Source: Lithodes maja (Eukaryota; Arthropoda; Malacostraca; Decapoda; Lithodidae). From it: 64,000 bases of DNA. Numbering within the stretch: position 1 is the stretch's first letter; every line of letters begins with the position of its first letter. Shown piece by piece: positions 14,531-30,180 of the stretch. The notes beneath the pieces are model-generated. The model was not told where the DNA came from. It worked only from the letters and a program-made list of their open reading frames with translations, and searched no databases. The stretch is from assembly GCA_037953745.1 (NCBI GenBank), contig JBAKBP010001581.1:143526-207525 (forward strand), written 5' to 3'. Made by a program: the position numbers and the translations under genes.

Positions 14531-17500
14531 CAAGTACACTACACAACACCTCCTCCTCCTACCTATCTACCTAATTATCAATCCATCTATCACGGAGGAG
14601 AGAAGGAAGAATAACACTACATAAGGTGCTGTATATCCCGCTGCCAAGTACACTACACAATACCTCCTCCTCCTACCTACCTACCTAATTAACAATCCAT
14701 CTATCACGGAGGAGAGAAGGAAGAAAAACACTACATAAGGTGCTTTATATACCGCTGCCAAGTACACTACACAATACCTCCTCTTCCTACCTATCTACCT
14801 AATTATCAATCCATCTATCACGGAGGAGAGAAGGAAGAATAACACTACATAAGGTGCTGTATATCCCGCTGCCAAGTACACTACACAATACCTCCTCCTC
14901 CTACCTATCTACCTAATTATCAATCCATCTATCATGGAGGAGAGAAGGAAGAATAACACTACATAAGGTGCTGTATATCCCGCTGCCATGTACACTACAC
15001 AATACCTCCTCTTCCTACCTATCTACCTAATTATCAATCCATCTATCACGGAGGAGAGAAGGAAGAAAAACACTACATAAGGAGCTGTATATCCCGCTGC
15101 CAAGTACACTACACAATACCTCCTCCTCCTACCTATCTACCTATTATCAATCCATCTATCATGGAGGAGGGAAGGAAGTATAACACTACATAAGGTGCTG
15201 TATATCCCCCTGCCAAGTACACTACACAATACCTCCTCCTCCTACCTATCTACCTAATTATCAATCCATCTATCACGGAGGAGAGAAGGAAGAATAACAC
15301 TACATAGGGTGCTGTATATCCCGCTGCCAAGTACACTACACAATACCTCCTCCTCCTACCTATCTACCTAATTATCAATCCATCTATCCCGGAGGAGAGA
15401 AGGAAGAATAACACTACATTAGGTGCTGTATATTCCGCTGCCAAGTACACTAGACAATACCTCCTCCTCCTACCTATCTACCTACTTATCAATCCATCTA
15501 TCACGGAGGAGAGAAGGAACAATAACACTACATAAGGTGCTGTATATCCCGCTGCCAAGTACACTACACAATACCTCCTCCTACCTATCTACCTAATTAA
15601 CAATCCATCTATCACGGAGGAGAGAAGGAAGAAAAACACTACATAAGGTGCTGTATATACCGCTGCCAAGTACAGTACACAATACCTCCTCCTCCTACCT
15701 ATCTACCTAATTATCAATCCATCTATCACGGAGGAGAGAAGGAAGAATAACACTACATAAGGTGTTGTATATACCGCTGCCAAGTACACTACACAATACC
15801 TCCTCCTCCTACCTATCTACCTAATTATCAATCCATCTATCACGGAGGAGAGAAGGAAGAATAACACTACATAAGGTGCTGTATATCCCGCTGCCAAGTA
15901 CACTACACAATACCTCCTCCTCCTACCTATCTACCTAATTATCTATCCATCTATCATGGAGGACAGAAGGAAGAATAACACTACATAAGGTGCTGTATAT
16001 CCCGCTGCCATGTACACTACACAATACCTCCTCCTCCTACCTATCTACCTAATTATCAATCCATCTATCACGGAGGAGGGAAGGAAGTATAACACTACAT
16101 AAGGTGCTGTATATCCCGCTGCCAAGTACACTACACAATACCTCCTCCTCCTACCTATCTACCTAATTATCAATCCATCTATCCCGGAGGAGAGAAGGAA
16201 GAACAACACTACATAAGGTGCTGTATATCCCGCTGCCAAGTACACTACACAATACCTCCTCCTCCTACCTATCTACCTATTTATCAATCCATCTATCACG
16301 GAGGAGAGAAGGAAGAATAACACTACATAAGGTGCTGTATATCACGCTGCCAAGTACACTACACAATACCTCCTCCTCCTACCTATCTACCTAATTATCA
16401 ATCCATCTATCCCGGAGGAGAGAAGGAAGAATAACACTACATTAGGTGCTGTATATTCCGCTGCCAAGTCCACTAGACAATACCTCCTCCTCCTACCTAT
16501 CTACCTAATTATCAATCCATCTATCATGGAGGACAGAAGGAAGAATACACTACATAAGGTGCTGTATATCCCGCTGCCATGTACACTACACAATACCTTC
16601 TCCTCCTACCTATCTACCTAATTATCAATCCATCTATCACGGAGGAGAGAAGGAAGAACAACACTACATAAGGTGCTGTATATCCCGCTGCCAAGTACAC
16701 TACACAATACCTCCTCCTCCTACCTATCTACCTAATTATCAATCCATCTATCACGGAGGAGAGAAGGAAGAATAACACTACATAAGGTGCTGTATATCCC
16801 GCAGCCAAGTACACTACACAATACCTCCTCCTACCTATCTACCTAATTAACAATCCATCTATCACGGAGGAGAGAAGGAAGAAAAACACTACATAAGGTG
16901 CTGTATATACCGCTGCCAAGTACACTACACAATACCTCCTCCTCCTACCTATCTACCTAATTATCAATCCATCTATCACGGAGGAGAGAAGGAAGAATAA
17001 CACTACATAAGGTGCTGTATATCCCGCTGCCAAATACACTACACAATACCTCCTCCTCCTACCTATCTACCTAATTATCTATCCATCTATCAATGAGGAC
17101 AGAAGGAAGAATAACACTACATAAGGTGCTGTATATCCCGCTGCCATGTACACTACACAATACCTCCTCCTCCTACCTATCTACCTAATTATCAATCCAT
17201 CTATCACGGAGGAGAGAAGGAAGAATAACACTACATAAGGTGCTGTACATCCCGCTGCCAAGTACACTACACAATACCTCCTCCTCCTACCATATCTACC
17301 TAATTATCAATCCATCTATCACGGAGGAGAGAAGGAAGAATAACACTACATAAGGTGCTGTATATCCCGCTGCCAAGTACACTACACAATACCTCCTCCT
17401 ACTACCTATCTACCTAATTATCAATCCATCTATCACGGAGGAGAGTTAGAAGAATAACATTACATAAGGTGCTGTATATCCCGCTGCCAAGTACACTACA

Positions 17501-19030
17501 CAATATCTACCTAATTATCAATCCATCTATCACGGAGGAGAGAAGGAAGAAAAACACTACATAAGGTGCTGTATATCCCGCTGCCAAGTACACTACACAA
17601 TACCTCCTCCTTCTACCTATCTACCAAATTATCAATCCATCTATCACGGAGTAGAGAAAGAAGAATAACACTACATAAGGTGCTGTATATCCCGCTGCCA
17701 AGTACACTACACAATACCTCCTCCTCCTACTTATCTACCTAATTATCAATCCATCTATCACAGAGGAGAGAAGGAAGAATAACACTACATAAGGTGCTGT
17801 ATATCCCGCTGCCAAATACACTACACAATACCTCTTCCTCCTACCTATCTACCTAATTATCAATCCATCTATCACAGAGGAGAGAAGGAAGAATAACACT
17901 ACATAAGGTGCTGTATATCCCGCTGCCAAGTACACTACACAATACCTCCTCCTACTACCTATCTACCTAATTATCAATCCATCTATCATGGAGGAGAGAA
18001 GGAAGAATACCACTACATAAGGTGCTGTATATCCCGCTGCCAAGTACACTAGACAATACCTCCTCCTCCTACCTATCTACCTAAATATCAATCCATCTAT
18101 CACGGAGGAGAGAAGGAAGAATAACACTACATAAGGTGCTGTATATCCCGCTGCCAAGTACACTACACAATACCTCCTCCTCCTACCTATCTACCTAATT
18201 ATCAATCCATCTATCACGGAGGAGAGAAGGAAGAATAACACTACGTAAGGTGCTGTATATCCCGCTGCCAAGTACACTAGACAATACCTCCTCCTCCTAC
18301 CTGTCTACCTAATTATCAATCCATCTATCACGGAGGAGAGAAGGAAGAATAACACTACATAAGGTTTTGTATATCCCACTGCCAAGTACACTAGACAATA
18401 CCTCCTCCTCCTACCTATCTACCTAAATATCAATCCATCTATCACGGAGGAGAGAAGGAAGAAAAACACTACATAAGGTGCTGTATATCCCGCTGCCAAG
18501 TACACTACACAATACCTCCTCCTCCTACCTCTCTACCTAATTAACAATCCATCTATCACGGAGGAGAGAAGGAAGAAAAACACTACATAAGGTGCTGTAT
18601 ATACCGCTGCCAAGTACAGTACACAATACCTCCTCCTCCTACCTATCTACCTAATTATCAATCCATCTATGACGGAGGAGAGAAGGAAGAATAACACTAC
18701 ATAAGGTGTTGTATATACCGCTGCCAAGTACACTACACAATACCTCCTCCTCCTACCTATCTACCTAATTATCAATCCATCTATCACGGAGGAGAGAAGG
18801 AAGAATAACACTACATAAGGTGCTGTATATCCCGCTGCCAAGTACACTACACAATACCTCCTCCTCCTACCTATCTACCTAATTATCTATCCATCTATCA
18901 TGGAGGACAGAAGGAAGAATAACACTACATAAGGTGCTGTATATCCCGCTGCCATGTACACTACACAATACCTCCTCCTCCTACCTATCTACCTAATTAT
19001 CAATCCATCTATCACGGAGGAGAGAAGGAA
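12248..19030. repeat. Segmental duplication, offset 19,521 bp, copy 1
   Basis: About 6.8 kb aligns with 31769-38551. Landmarks: the ACAACACC monomer (14541 and 34062), the short monomer (17500 and 37021) and the TACAGTACAC monomer (18611 and 38132). Copy 1 has a private 1-base deletion near 12430 and a private 1-base insertion near 12600, which cancel and leave the offset unchanged afterwards. Confidence 0.85.
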
Positions 19031-22000
19031 GAATAAGACTACATAAGGTGCTGTATATCCCGCTGCCAAGTACACTAGACAATACCTCCTCCTCCTACCT
19101 ATCTACCTAATTATCAATCCATCTATCACGGAGGAGAGTTAGAAGAATAACATTACATAAGGTGCTGTATATCCCACTGCCAAGTACACTACACAATACC
19201 TCCTCCTCCTACCTATCTACCTAATTATCAATCCATCTATCACGGAGGAGAGAAGGAAGAAAAACACTACATAAGGTGCTGTATATCCCGCTGCCAAGTA
19301 CACTACACAATACCTCCTCCTCCTACCTATCTACCTAATTATCAATCCATCTATCACAGAGTAGAGAAGGAAGAATAACACTACATAAGGTGCTGTATAT
19401 CCCGCTGCCAAGTACACTACACAATACCTCCTCCTCCTACTTATCTACCTAATTATCAATCCATCTATCACAGAGGAGAGAAGGAAGAATAACACTACAT
19501 AAGGTGCTGTATATCCCGCTGCCAAATACACTACACAATACCTCTTCCTCCTACCTATCTACCTAATTATCACTCCATCTATCACAGAGGAGAGAAGGAA
19601 GAATACCACTACATAAGGTGCTGTATATCCCGCTGCCAAGTACACTAGACAATACCTCCTCCTCCTACCTATCTACCTAATTATCAATCCATCTATCACG
19701 GAGGAGAGAAGGAAGAATAACACTACACAAGGTGCTATATATCCCGCTGCCAAGTACACTACACAATACCTCCTCCTCCTATCTATCTACCTAATTATCA
19801 ATCCATCTATCACGGAGGAGAGAAGGAAGAATAACACTACCTAAGGTGCTGTATATACCGCTGCCAAGTACACTAGACAATACCTCCTTCTCCTACCTAT
19901 CTACCTATTTATCAATCCATCTATCACGGAGGAGAGAAGGAAGAATAACACTACATAAGGTGCTGTATATCCCGCTGCCAAGTACACTACACAATACCTC
20001 CTCCTCCTACCTATCTACCTAATTATCAATCCATCTATCACGGAGGAGAGAAGGAAGAATAACACTACATAAGGTGCTGTATATCCCGCTGCCAAGTACA
20101 CTACACAATACCTCCTCCTCCTACCTATCTACCTAATTATCAATCCATCTATCACGGAGGAGAGAAGGAAGAATAAGACTACATAAGGTGCTGTATATCC
20201 CACTGCCAAGTACACTAGACAATACCTCCTCCTCCTACCTATCTACCTAATTATCAATCCATCTATCACGGAGGAGAGAAGGAAGAATAACACTACATAA
20301 GGTGCTGTATATCCCGCTGCCAAGTACACTACACAATACCTCCTCCTCCTACCTATCTACCTAATTATCAATCCATCTATCACGGAGGAGGGAAGGAAGT
20401 ATAACACTACATAAGGTGCTGTATATCCCGCTGCCAAGTACACTACACAATACCTCCTCCTCCTACCTATCTACCTAATTTTCAATCCATCTATCCCGGA
20501 GGAGAGAAGGAAGAACAACACTACATAAGGTGCTGTATATCCCGCTGCCAAGTACACTACACAATACCTCCTCCTCCTACCTATCTACCTAATTATCAAT
20601 CCATCTATCACGGAGGAGAGAAGGAAGAATAACACTACATAAGGTGCTGTATATCACGCTGCCAAGTACACTACACAATACCTCCTCCTCCTACCTATCT
20701 ACCTAATTATCAATCCATCTATCCCGGAGGAGAGAAGGAAGAATAACACTACATTAGGTGCTGTATATTCTGCTGCCAAGTCCACTAGACAATACCTCCT
20801 CCTCCTACCTATCTACCTAATTATCAATCCATCTATCATGGAGGACAGAAGGAAGAATACACTACATAAGGTGCTGTATATCCCGCTGCCATGTACACTA
20901 CACAATACCTTCTCCTCCTACCTATCTACCTAATTATCAATCCATCTATCATGGAGGAGAGAAGGAAGAACAACACTACATAAGGTGCTGTATATCCCGC
21001 TGCCAAGTACACTACACAATACCTCCTCCTCCTACCTATCTACCTAATTATCAATCCATCTATCACGGAGGAGAGAAGGAAGAATAACACTACATAAGGT
21101 GCTGTATATCCCGCAGCCAAGTACACTACACAATACCTCCTCCTACCTATCTACCTAATTAACAATCCATCTATCACGGAGGAGAGAAGGAAGAAAAACA
21201 CTACATAAGGTGCTGTATATACCGCTGCCAAGTACACTACACAATACCTCCTCCTCCTACCTATCTACCTAATTATCAATCCATCTATCACGGAGGAGAG
21301 AAGGAAGAATAACACTACATAAGGTGCTGTATATCCCGCTGCCAAATACACTACACAATACCTCCTCCTCCTACCTATCTACCTAATTATCTATCCATCT
21401 ATCAATGAGGACAGAAGGAAGAATAACACTACATAAGGTGCTGTATATCCCGCTGCCATGTACACTACACAATACCTCCTCCTCCTACCTATCTACCTAA
21501 TTATCAATCCATCTATCACGGAGGAGAGAAGGAAGAATAACACTACATAAGGTGCTGTACATCCCACTGCCAAGTACACTACACAATACCTCCTCCTCCT
21601 ACCCTATCTACCTAATTATCAATCCATCTATCACGGAGGAGAGAAGGAAGAATAACACTACATAAGGTGCTGTATATCCCGCTGCCAAGTACACTACACA
21701 ATACCTCCTCCTACTACCTATCTACCTAATTATCAATCCATCTATCACGGAGGAGAGTTAGAAGAATAACATTACATAAGGTGCTGTATATCCCGCTGCC
21801 AAGTACACTACACAATATCTACCTAATTATCAATCCATCTATCACGGAGGAGAGAAGGAAGAAAAACACTACATAAGGTGCTGTATATCCTGCTGCCAAG
21901 TACACTACACAATACCTCCTCCTTCTACCTATCTACCAAATTATCAATCCATCTATCACGGAGTAGAGAAAGAAGAATAACACTACATAAGGTGCTGTAT

Positions 22001-25000
22001 ATCCCGCTGCCAAGTACACTACACAATACCTCCTCCTCCTACTTATCTACCTAATTATCAATCCATCTATCACAGTGGAGAGAAGGAAGAATAACACTAC
22101 ATAAGGTGCTGTATATCCCGCTGCCAAATACACTACACAATACCTCTTCCTCCTACCTATCTACCTAATTATCAATCCATCTATCACAGAGGAGAGAAGG
22201 AAGAATAACACTACATAAGGTGCTGTATATCCCGCTGCCAAGTACACTACACAATACCTCCTCCTACTACCTATCTACCTAATTATCAATCCATCTATCA
22301 TGGAGGAGAGAAGGAAGAATACCACTACATAAGGTGCTGTATATCCCGCTGCCAAGTACACTAGACAATACCTCCTCCTCCTACCTATCTACCTAAATAT
22401 CAATCCATCTATCACGGAGGAGAGAAGGAAGAATAACACTACATAAGGTGCTGTATATCCCGCTGCCAAGTACACTACACAATACCTCCTCCTCCTACCT
22501 ATCTACCTAATTATCAATCCATCTATCACGGAGGAGAGAAGGAAGAATAACACTACGTAAGGTGCTGTATATCCCGCTGCCAAGTACACTAGACAATACC
22601 TCCTCCTCCTACCTGTCTACCTAATTATCAATCCATCTATCACGGAGGAGAGAAGGAAGAATAACACTACATAAGGTTTTGTATATCCCACTGCCAAGTA
22701 CACTAGACAATACCTCCTCCTCCTACCTATCTACCTAAATATCAATCCATCTATCACGGAGGAGAGAAGGAAGAAAAACACTACATAAGGTGCTGTATAT
22801 CCCGCTGCCAAGTACACTACACAATACCTCCTCCTCCTACCTCTCTACCTAATTATCAATCCATCTATCACGGAGGAGAGAAGGAAGAATAACACTACAT
22901 AAGGTGCTGTATATCCGGCTGCCAAGTACACTAGACAATACCTCCTCCTCCTACCTATCTACCTAGTTATCAATCCATCTATCACGGAGGAGAGAAGGAA
23001 GAATAACACTACATAAGGTGAGGAATATCCCGCTGCCAAGTACACTACACAATACCTCCTCCTCCTACCTATCTACCTAATTATCAATCCATCTATCACG
23101 GAGGAGAGAAGGAAGAATAACACTACATAAGGTGCTGTATATCCCGCTGCCAAGTACACTACACAACACCTCCTCCTCCTACCTATCTACCTAATTATCA
23201 ATCCATCTATCACGGAGGAGAGAAGGAAGAATAACACTACATAAGGTGCTGTATATCCCGCTGCCACGTACACTACACAATACCTCCTCCTCCTACCTAT
23301 CTACCTAGTTATCAATCCATCTATCACAGAGGAGAGAAGGAAGAATAACACTACATAAGGTGCTGTATATCCCGCTGCCAAGTACACTACACAATACCTC
23401 CTCCTCAACCCTATTTACCTAATTATCAATCCATCTATCACGGAGGAGAGAAGGAAGAATAACACTACATAAGGTGCTGTATATCCCGCTGCCAAGTACA
23501 CTACACAATACCTCCTCCTCCTACCTATCTACCTAATTATCAATCAATCTATGATGGAGGAGAGAAGGAAGAATAACACTACATAAGGTGCTGTATATCC
23601 CGCTGCCAAGTACACTACACAATACCTCCTCCTCTTACCTATCTACCTAATTATCAATCCATTTATCACGGAGGAGAGAAGGAAGAATAACACTACATAA
23701 GGTGCTGTATATCCCGCTGCCAAGTACACTACACAATACCTCCTCCTCCTACCTATCTACCTAATTATCAATCCATCTATCACGGAGGAGGGAAGGAAGT
23801 ATAACACTACATAAGGTGCTGTATATCCCGCTGCCAAGTATACTACACAATACCTCCTCCTCCTACCTATCTACCTAATTATCAATCCATCTATCCCGGA
23901 GGAGAGAAGGAAGAATAACACTACATTAGGTGCTGTATATTCCGCTGCCAAGTACTCTAGACAATACCTCCTCCTCCTACCTATCTACCTACTTATCAAT
24001 CCATCTATCACGGAGGAGAGAAGGAAGAATAACACTACATAAGGTGCTGTATATCCCGCTGCCAAGTACACTACACAATACCTCCTCCTCCTACCTACCT
24101 ACCTAATTAACAATCCATCTATCACGGAGGAGAGAAGGAAGAAAAACACTACATAAGGTGCTTTATATACCGCTGCCAAGTACACTACACAATACCTCCT
24201 CTTCCTACCTATCTACCTAATTATCAATCCATCTATAACGGAGGAGAGAAGGAAGAATAACACTACATAAGGTGCTGTATATCCCGCTGCCAAGTACACT
24301 ACACAATACCTCCTCCTCCTACCTATCTACCTAATTATCAATCCATCTATCATGGAGGAGAGAAGGAAGAATAACACTACATAAGGTGCTGTATATCCCG
24401 CTGCCATGTACACTACACAATACCTCCTCCTCCTACCTATCTACCTAATTATCAATCCATCTATCACGGAGGAGAGAAGGAAGAAAAACACTACATAAGG
24501 TGCTGTATATCCCGCTGCCAAGTACACTACACAATACCTCCTCCTCCTACCTATCTACCTATTATCAATCCATCTATCATGGAGGAGGGAAGGAAGTATA
24601 ACACTACATAAGGTGCTGTATATCCCCCTGCCAAGTACACTACACAATACCTCCTCCTCCTACCTATCTACCTAATTATCAATCCATCTATCACGGAGGA
24701 GGGAAGGAAGAATAACACTACATAGGGTGCTGTATATCCCGCTGCCAAGTACACTACACAATACCTCCTCCTCCTACCTATCTACCTAATTATCAATCCA
24801 TCTATCCCGGAGGAGAGAAGGAAGAATAACACTACATTAGGTGCTGTATATTCCGCTGCCAAGTACACTAGACAATACCTCCTCCTCCTACCTATCTACC
24901 TACTTATCAATCCATCTATCACGGAGGAGAGAAGGAAGAATAACACTACATAAGGTGCTGTATATCCCGCTGCCAAGTACACTACACAATACCTCCTCCT

Positions 25001-26671
25001 ACCTATCTACCTAATTAACAATCCATCTATCACGGAGGAGAGAAGGAAGAAAAACACTACATAAGGTGCTGTATATACCGCTGCCAAGTACAGTACACAA
25101 TACCTCCTCCTCCTACCTATCTACCTAATTATCAATCCATCTATCACGGAGGAGAGAAGGAAGAATAACACTACATAAGGTGTTGTATATACCGCTGCCA
25201 AGTACACTACACAATACCTCCTCCTCCTACCTATCTACCTAATTATCAATCCATCTATCACGGAGGAGAGAAGGAAGAATAACACTACATAAGGTGCTGT
25301 ATATCCCGCTGCCAAGTACACTACACAATACCTCCTCCTCCTACCTATCTACCTAATTATCTATCCATCTATCATGGAGGACAGAAGGAAGAATAACACT
25401 ACATAAGGTGCTGTATATCCCGCTGCCATGTACACTACACAATACCTCCTCCTCCTACCTATCTACCTAATTATCAATCCATCTATCACGGAGGAGAGAA
25501 GGAAGAATAACACTACATAAGGTGCTGTATATCCCGCTGCCAAGTACACTACACAATACCTCCTCCTCCTACCCTATCTACCTAATTATCAATCCATCTA
25601 TCACGGAGGAGAGAAGGAAGAATAACACTACATAAGGTGCTGTATATCCCGCTGCCAAGTACACTACAGAATACCTCCTCCTCCTACCTATCTACCTAAT
25701 TATCAATCCATCTATCACGGAGGAGAGAAGGAAGAATAACACTACATAAGGTGCTGTATATCCCGCTGCCAAGTACACTACAGAATACCTCCTCCTCCTA
25801 CCTATCTACCTAATTATCAATCCATCTATCACGGAGGAGAGAAGGAAGAATAACACTACACAAGGTGCTATATATCCCGCTGCCAAGTACACTACACAAT
25901 ACCTCCTCCTCCTATCTATCTACCTAATTATCAATCCATCTATCACGGAGGAGAGAAGGAAGAATAACACTACCTAAGGTGCTGTATATCCCGCTGCCAA
26001 GTACACTAGACAATACCTCCTTCTCCTACCTATCTACCTATTTATCAATCCATCTATCACGGAGGAGAGAAGGAAGAATAACACTACATAAGGTGCTGTA
26101 TATCCCGCTGCCAAGTACACTACACAATACGTCCTCCTCCTACCTATCTACCTAATTATCAATCCATCTATCACGGAGGAGAGAAGGAAGAATAACACTA
26201 CATAAGGTGCTGTATATCCCGCTGCCAAGTACACTACACAATACCTCCTCCTCCTACCTATCTACCTAATTATCAATCCATCTATCACGGAGGAGAGAAG
26301 GAAGAATAAGACTACATAAGGTGCTGTATATCCCACTGCCAAGTACACTAGACAATACCTCCTCCTCCTACCTATCTACCTAATTATCAATCCATCTATC
26401 ACGGAGGAGAGAAGGAAGAATAACACTACATAAGGTGCTGTATATCCCGCTGCCAAGTACACTACACAATACCTCCTCCTCCTACCTATCTACCTAATTA
26501 TCAATCCATCTATCACGGAGGAGGGAAGGAAGTATAACACTACATAAGGTGCTGTATATCCCGCTGCCAAGTACACTACACAATACCTCCTCCTCCTACC
26601 TATCTACCTAATTATCAATCCATCTATCCCGGAGGAGAGAAGGAAGAACAACACTACATAAGGTGCTGTAT
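19023..26671. repeat. Segmental duplication, offset 14,431 bp, copy 2
   Basis: Partner of 4592-12240. The left edge is a switch point: upstream of about 19030 the sequence follows a different higher-order type that matches 38400-38550. The right edge near 26671 is where copy 1 switches to an AAATACAC monomer and this copy does not. Confidence 0.85.
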
Positions 26672-29600
26672 ATCCCGCTGCCAAGTACACTACACAATAC
26701 CTCCTCCTCCTACCTATCTACCTAATTATCAATCCATCTATCACGGAGGAGAGAAGGAAGAATAACACTACATAAGGTGCTGTATATCACGCTGCCAAGT
26801 ACACTACACAATACCTCCTCCTCCTACCTATCTACCTAATTATCAATCCATCTATCCCGGAGGAGAGAAGGAAGAATAACACTACATTAGGTGCTGTATA
26901 TTCCGCTGCCAAGTCCACTAGACAATACCTCCTCCTCCTACCTATCTACCTAATTATCAATCCATCTATCATGGAGGACAGAAGGAAGAATACACTACAT
27001 AAGGTGCTGTATATCCCGCTGCCATGTACACTACACAATACCTCCTCCTCCTACCTATCTACCTAATTATCAATCCATCTATCACGGAGGAGAGAAGGAA
27101 GAACAACACTACATAAGGTGCTGTATATCCCGCTGCCAAGTACACTACACAATACCTCCTCCTCCTACCTATCTACCTAATTATCAATCCATCTATCACG
27201 GAGGAGACAAGGAAGAATAACACTACATAAGGTGCTGTATATCCCGCAGCCAAGTACACTACACAATACCTCCTCCTACCTATCTACCTAATTAACAATC
27301 CATCTATCACGGAGGAGAGAAGGAAGAAAAACACTACATAAGGTGCTGTATATACCGCTGCCAAGTACACTACACAATACCTCCTCCTCCTACCTATCTA
27401 CCTAATTATCAATCCATCTATCACGGAGGAGAGAAGGAAGAATAACACTACATAAGGTGCTGTATATCCCGCTGCCAAATACACTACACAATACCTCCTC
27501 CTCCTACCTATCTACCTAATTATCTATCCATCTATCAATGAGGACAGAAGGAAGAATAACACTACATAAGGTGCTGTATATCCCGCTGCCATGTACACTA
27601 CACAATACCTCCTCCTCCTACCTATCTACCTAATTATCAATCCATCTATCACGGAGGAGAGAAGGAAGAATAACACTACATAAGGTGCTGTACATCCCGC
27701 TGCCAAGTACACTACACAATACCTCCTCCTCCTACCCTATCTACCTAATTATCAATCCATCTATCACGGAGGAGAGAAGGAAGAATAACACTACATAAGG
27801 TGCTGTATATCCCGCTGCCAAGTACACTACACAATACCTCCTCCTACTACCTATCTACCTAATTATCAATCCATCTATCACGGAGGAGAGTTAGAAGAAT
27901 AACATTACATAAGGTGCTGTATATCCCGCTGCCAAGTACACTACACAATATCTACCTAATTATCAATCCATCTATCACGGAGGAGAGAAGGAAGAAAAAC
28001 ACTACATAAGGTGCTGTATATCCCGCTGCCAAGTACACTACACAAAACCTCCTCCTTCTACCTATCTACCAAATTATCAATCCATCTATCACGGAGTAGA
28101 GAAAGAAGAATAACACTACATAAGGTGCTGTATATCCCGCTGCCAAGTACACTACACAATACCTCCTCCTCCTACTTATCTACCTAATTATCAATCCATC
28201 TATCACAGAGGAGAGAAGGAAGAATAACACTACATAAGGTGCTGTATATCCCGCTGCCAAATACACTACACAATACCTCTTCCTCCTACCTATCTACCTA
28301 ATTATCAATCCATCTATCACAGAGGAGAGAAGGAAGAATAACACTACATAAGGTGCTGTATATCCCGCTGCCAAGTACACTACACAATACCTCCTCCTAC
28401 TACCTATCTACCTAATTATCAATCCATCTATCATGGAGGAGAGAAGGAAGAATACCACTACATAAGGTGCTGTATATCCCGCTGCCAAGTACACTAGACA
28501 ATACCTCCTCCTCCTACCTATCTACCTAAATATCAATCCATCTATCACGGAGGAGAGAAGGAAGAATAACACTACATAAGGTGCTGTATATCCCGCTGCC
28601 AAGTACACTACACAATACCTCCTCCTCCTACCTATCTACCTAATTATCAATCCATCTATCACGGAGGAGAGAAGGAAGAATAACACTACGTAAGGTGCTG
28701 TATATCCCGCTGCCAAGTACACTAGACAATACCTCCTCCTCCTACCTGTCTACCTAATTATCAATCCATCTATCACGGAGGAGAGAAGGAAGAATAACAC
28801 TACATAAGGTTTTGTATATCCCACTGCCAAGTACACTAGACAATACCTCCTCCTCCTACCTATCTACCTAAATATCAATCCATCTATCACGGAGGAGAGA
28901 AGGAAGAAAAACACTACATAAGGTGCTGTATATCCCGCTGCCAAGTACACTACACAATACCTCCTCCTCCTACCTCTCTACCTAATTATCAATCCATCTA
29001 TCACGGAGGAGAGAAGGAAGAATAACACTACATAAGGTGCTGTATATCCGGCTGCCAAGTACACTAGACAATACCTCCTCCTCCTACCTATCTACCTAGT
29101 TATCAATCCATCTATCACGGAGGAGAGAAGGAAGAATAACACTACATAAGGTGAGGAATATCCCGCTGCCAAGTACACTACACAATACCTCCTCCTCCTA
29201 CCTATCTACCTAATTATCAATCCATCTATCACGGAGGAGAGAAGGAAGAATAACACTACATAAGGTGCTGTATATCCCGCTGCCAAGTACACTACACAAC
29301 ACCTCCTCCTCCTACCTATCTACCTAATTATCAATCCATCTATCACGGAGGAGAGAAGGAAGAATAACACTACATAAGGTGCTGTATATCCCGCTGCCAC
29401 GTACACTACACAATACCTCCTCCTCCTACCTATCTACCTAGTTATCAATCCATCTATCACAGAGGAGAGAAGGAAGAATAACACTACATAAGGTGCTGTA
29501 TATCCCGCTGCCAAGTACACTACACAATACCTCCTCCTCAACCCTATTTACCTAATTATCAATCCATCTATCACGGAGGAGAGAAGGAAGAATAACACTA

Positions 29601-30180
29601 CATAAGGTGCTGTATATCCCGCTGCCAAGTACACTACACAATACCTCCTCCTCCTACCTATCTACCTAATTATCAATCAATCTATGATGGAGGAGAGAAG
29701 GAAGAATAACACTACATAAGGTGCTGTATATCCCGCTGCCAAGTACACTACACAATACCTCCTCCTCTTACCTATCTACCTAATTATCAATCCATTTATC
29801 ACGGAGGAGAGAAGGAAGAATAACACTACATAAGGTGCTGTATATCCCGCTGCCAAGTACACTACACAATACCTCCTCCTCCTACCTATCTACCTAATTA
29901 TCAATCCATCTATCACGGAGGAGGGAAGGAAGTATAACACTACATAAGGTGCTGTATATCCCGCTGCCAAGTATACTACACAATACCTCCTCCTCCTACC
30001 TATCTACCTAATTATCAATCCATCTATCCCGGAGGAGAGAAGGAAGAATAACACTACATTAGGTGCTGTATATTCCGCTGCCAAGTACTCTAGACAATAC
30101 CTCCTCCTCCTACCTATCTACCTACTTATCAATCCATCTATCACGGAGGAGAGAAGGAAGAATAACACTACATAAGGTGC
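26667..30180. repeat. Tandem duplication, 3,514-bp unit, copy 1
   Basis: The unit is 31 monomers minus 20 bp, the deficit coming mainly from the shortened monomer and a 111-bp monomer inside it. Landmarks are the short monomer at 27945 and the GGTGAGGAAT monomer at 29150, matched by 31459 and 32664 in the adjacent copy. Confidence 0.85.
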
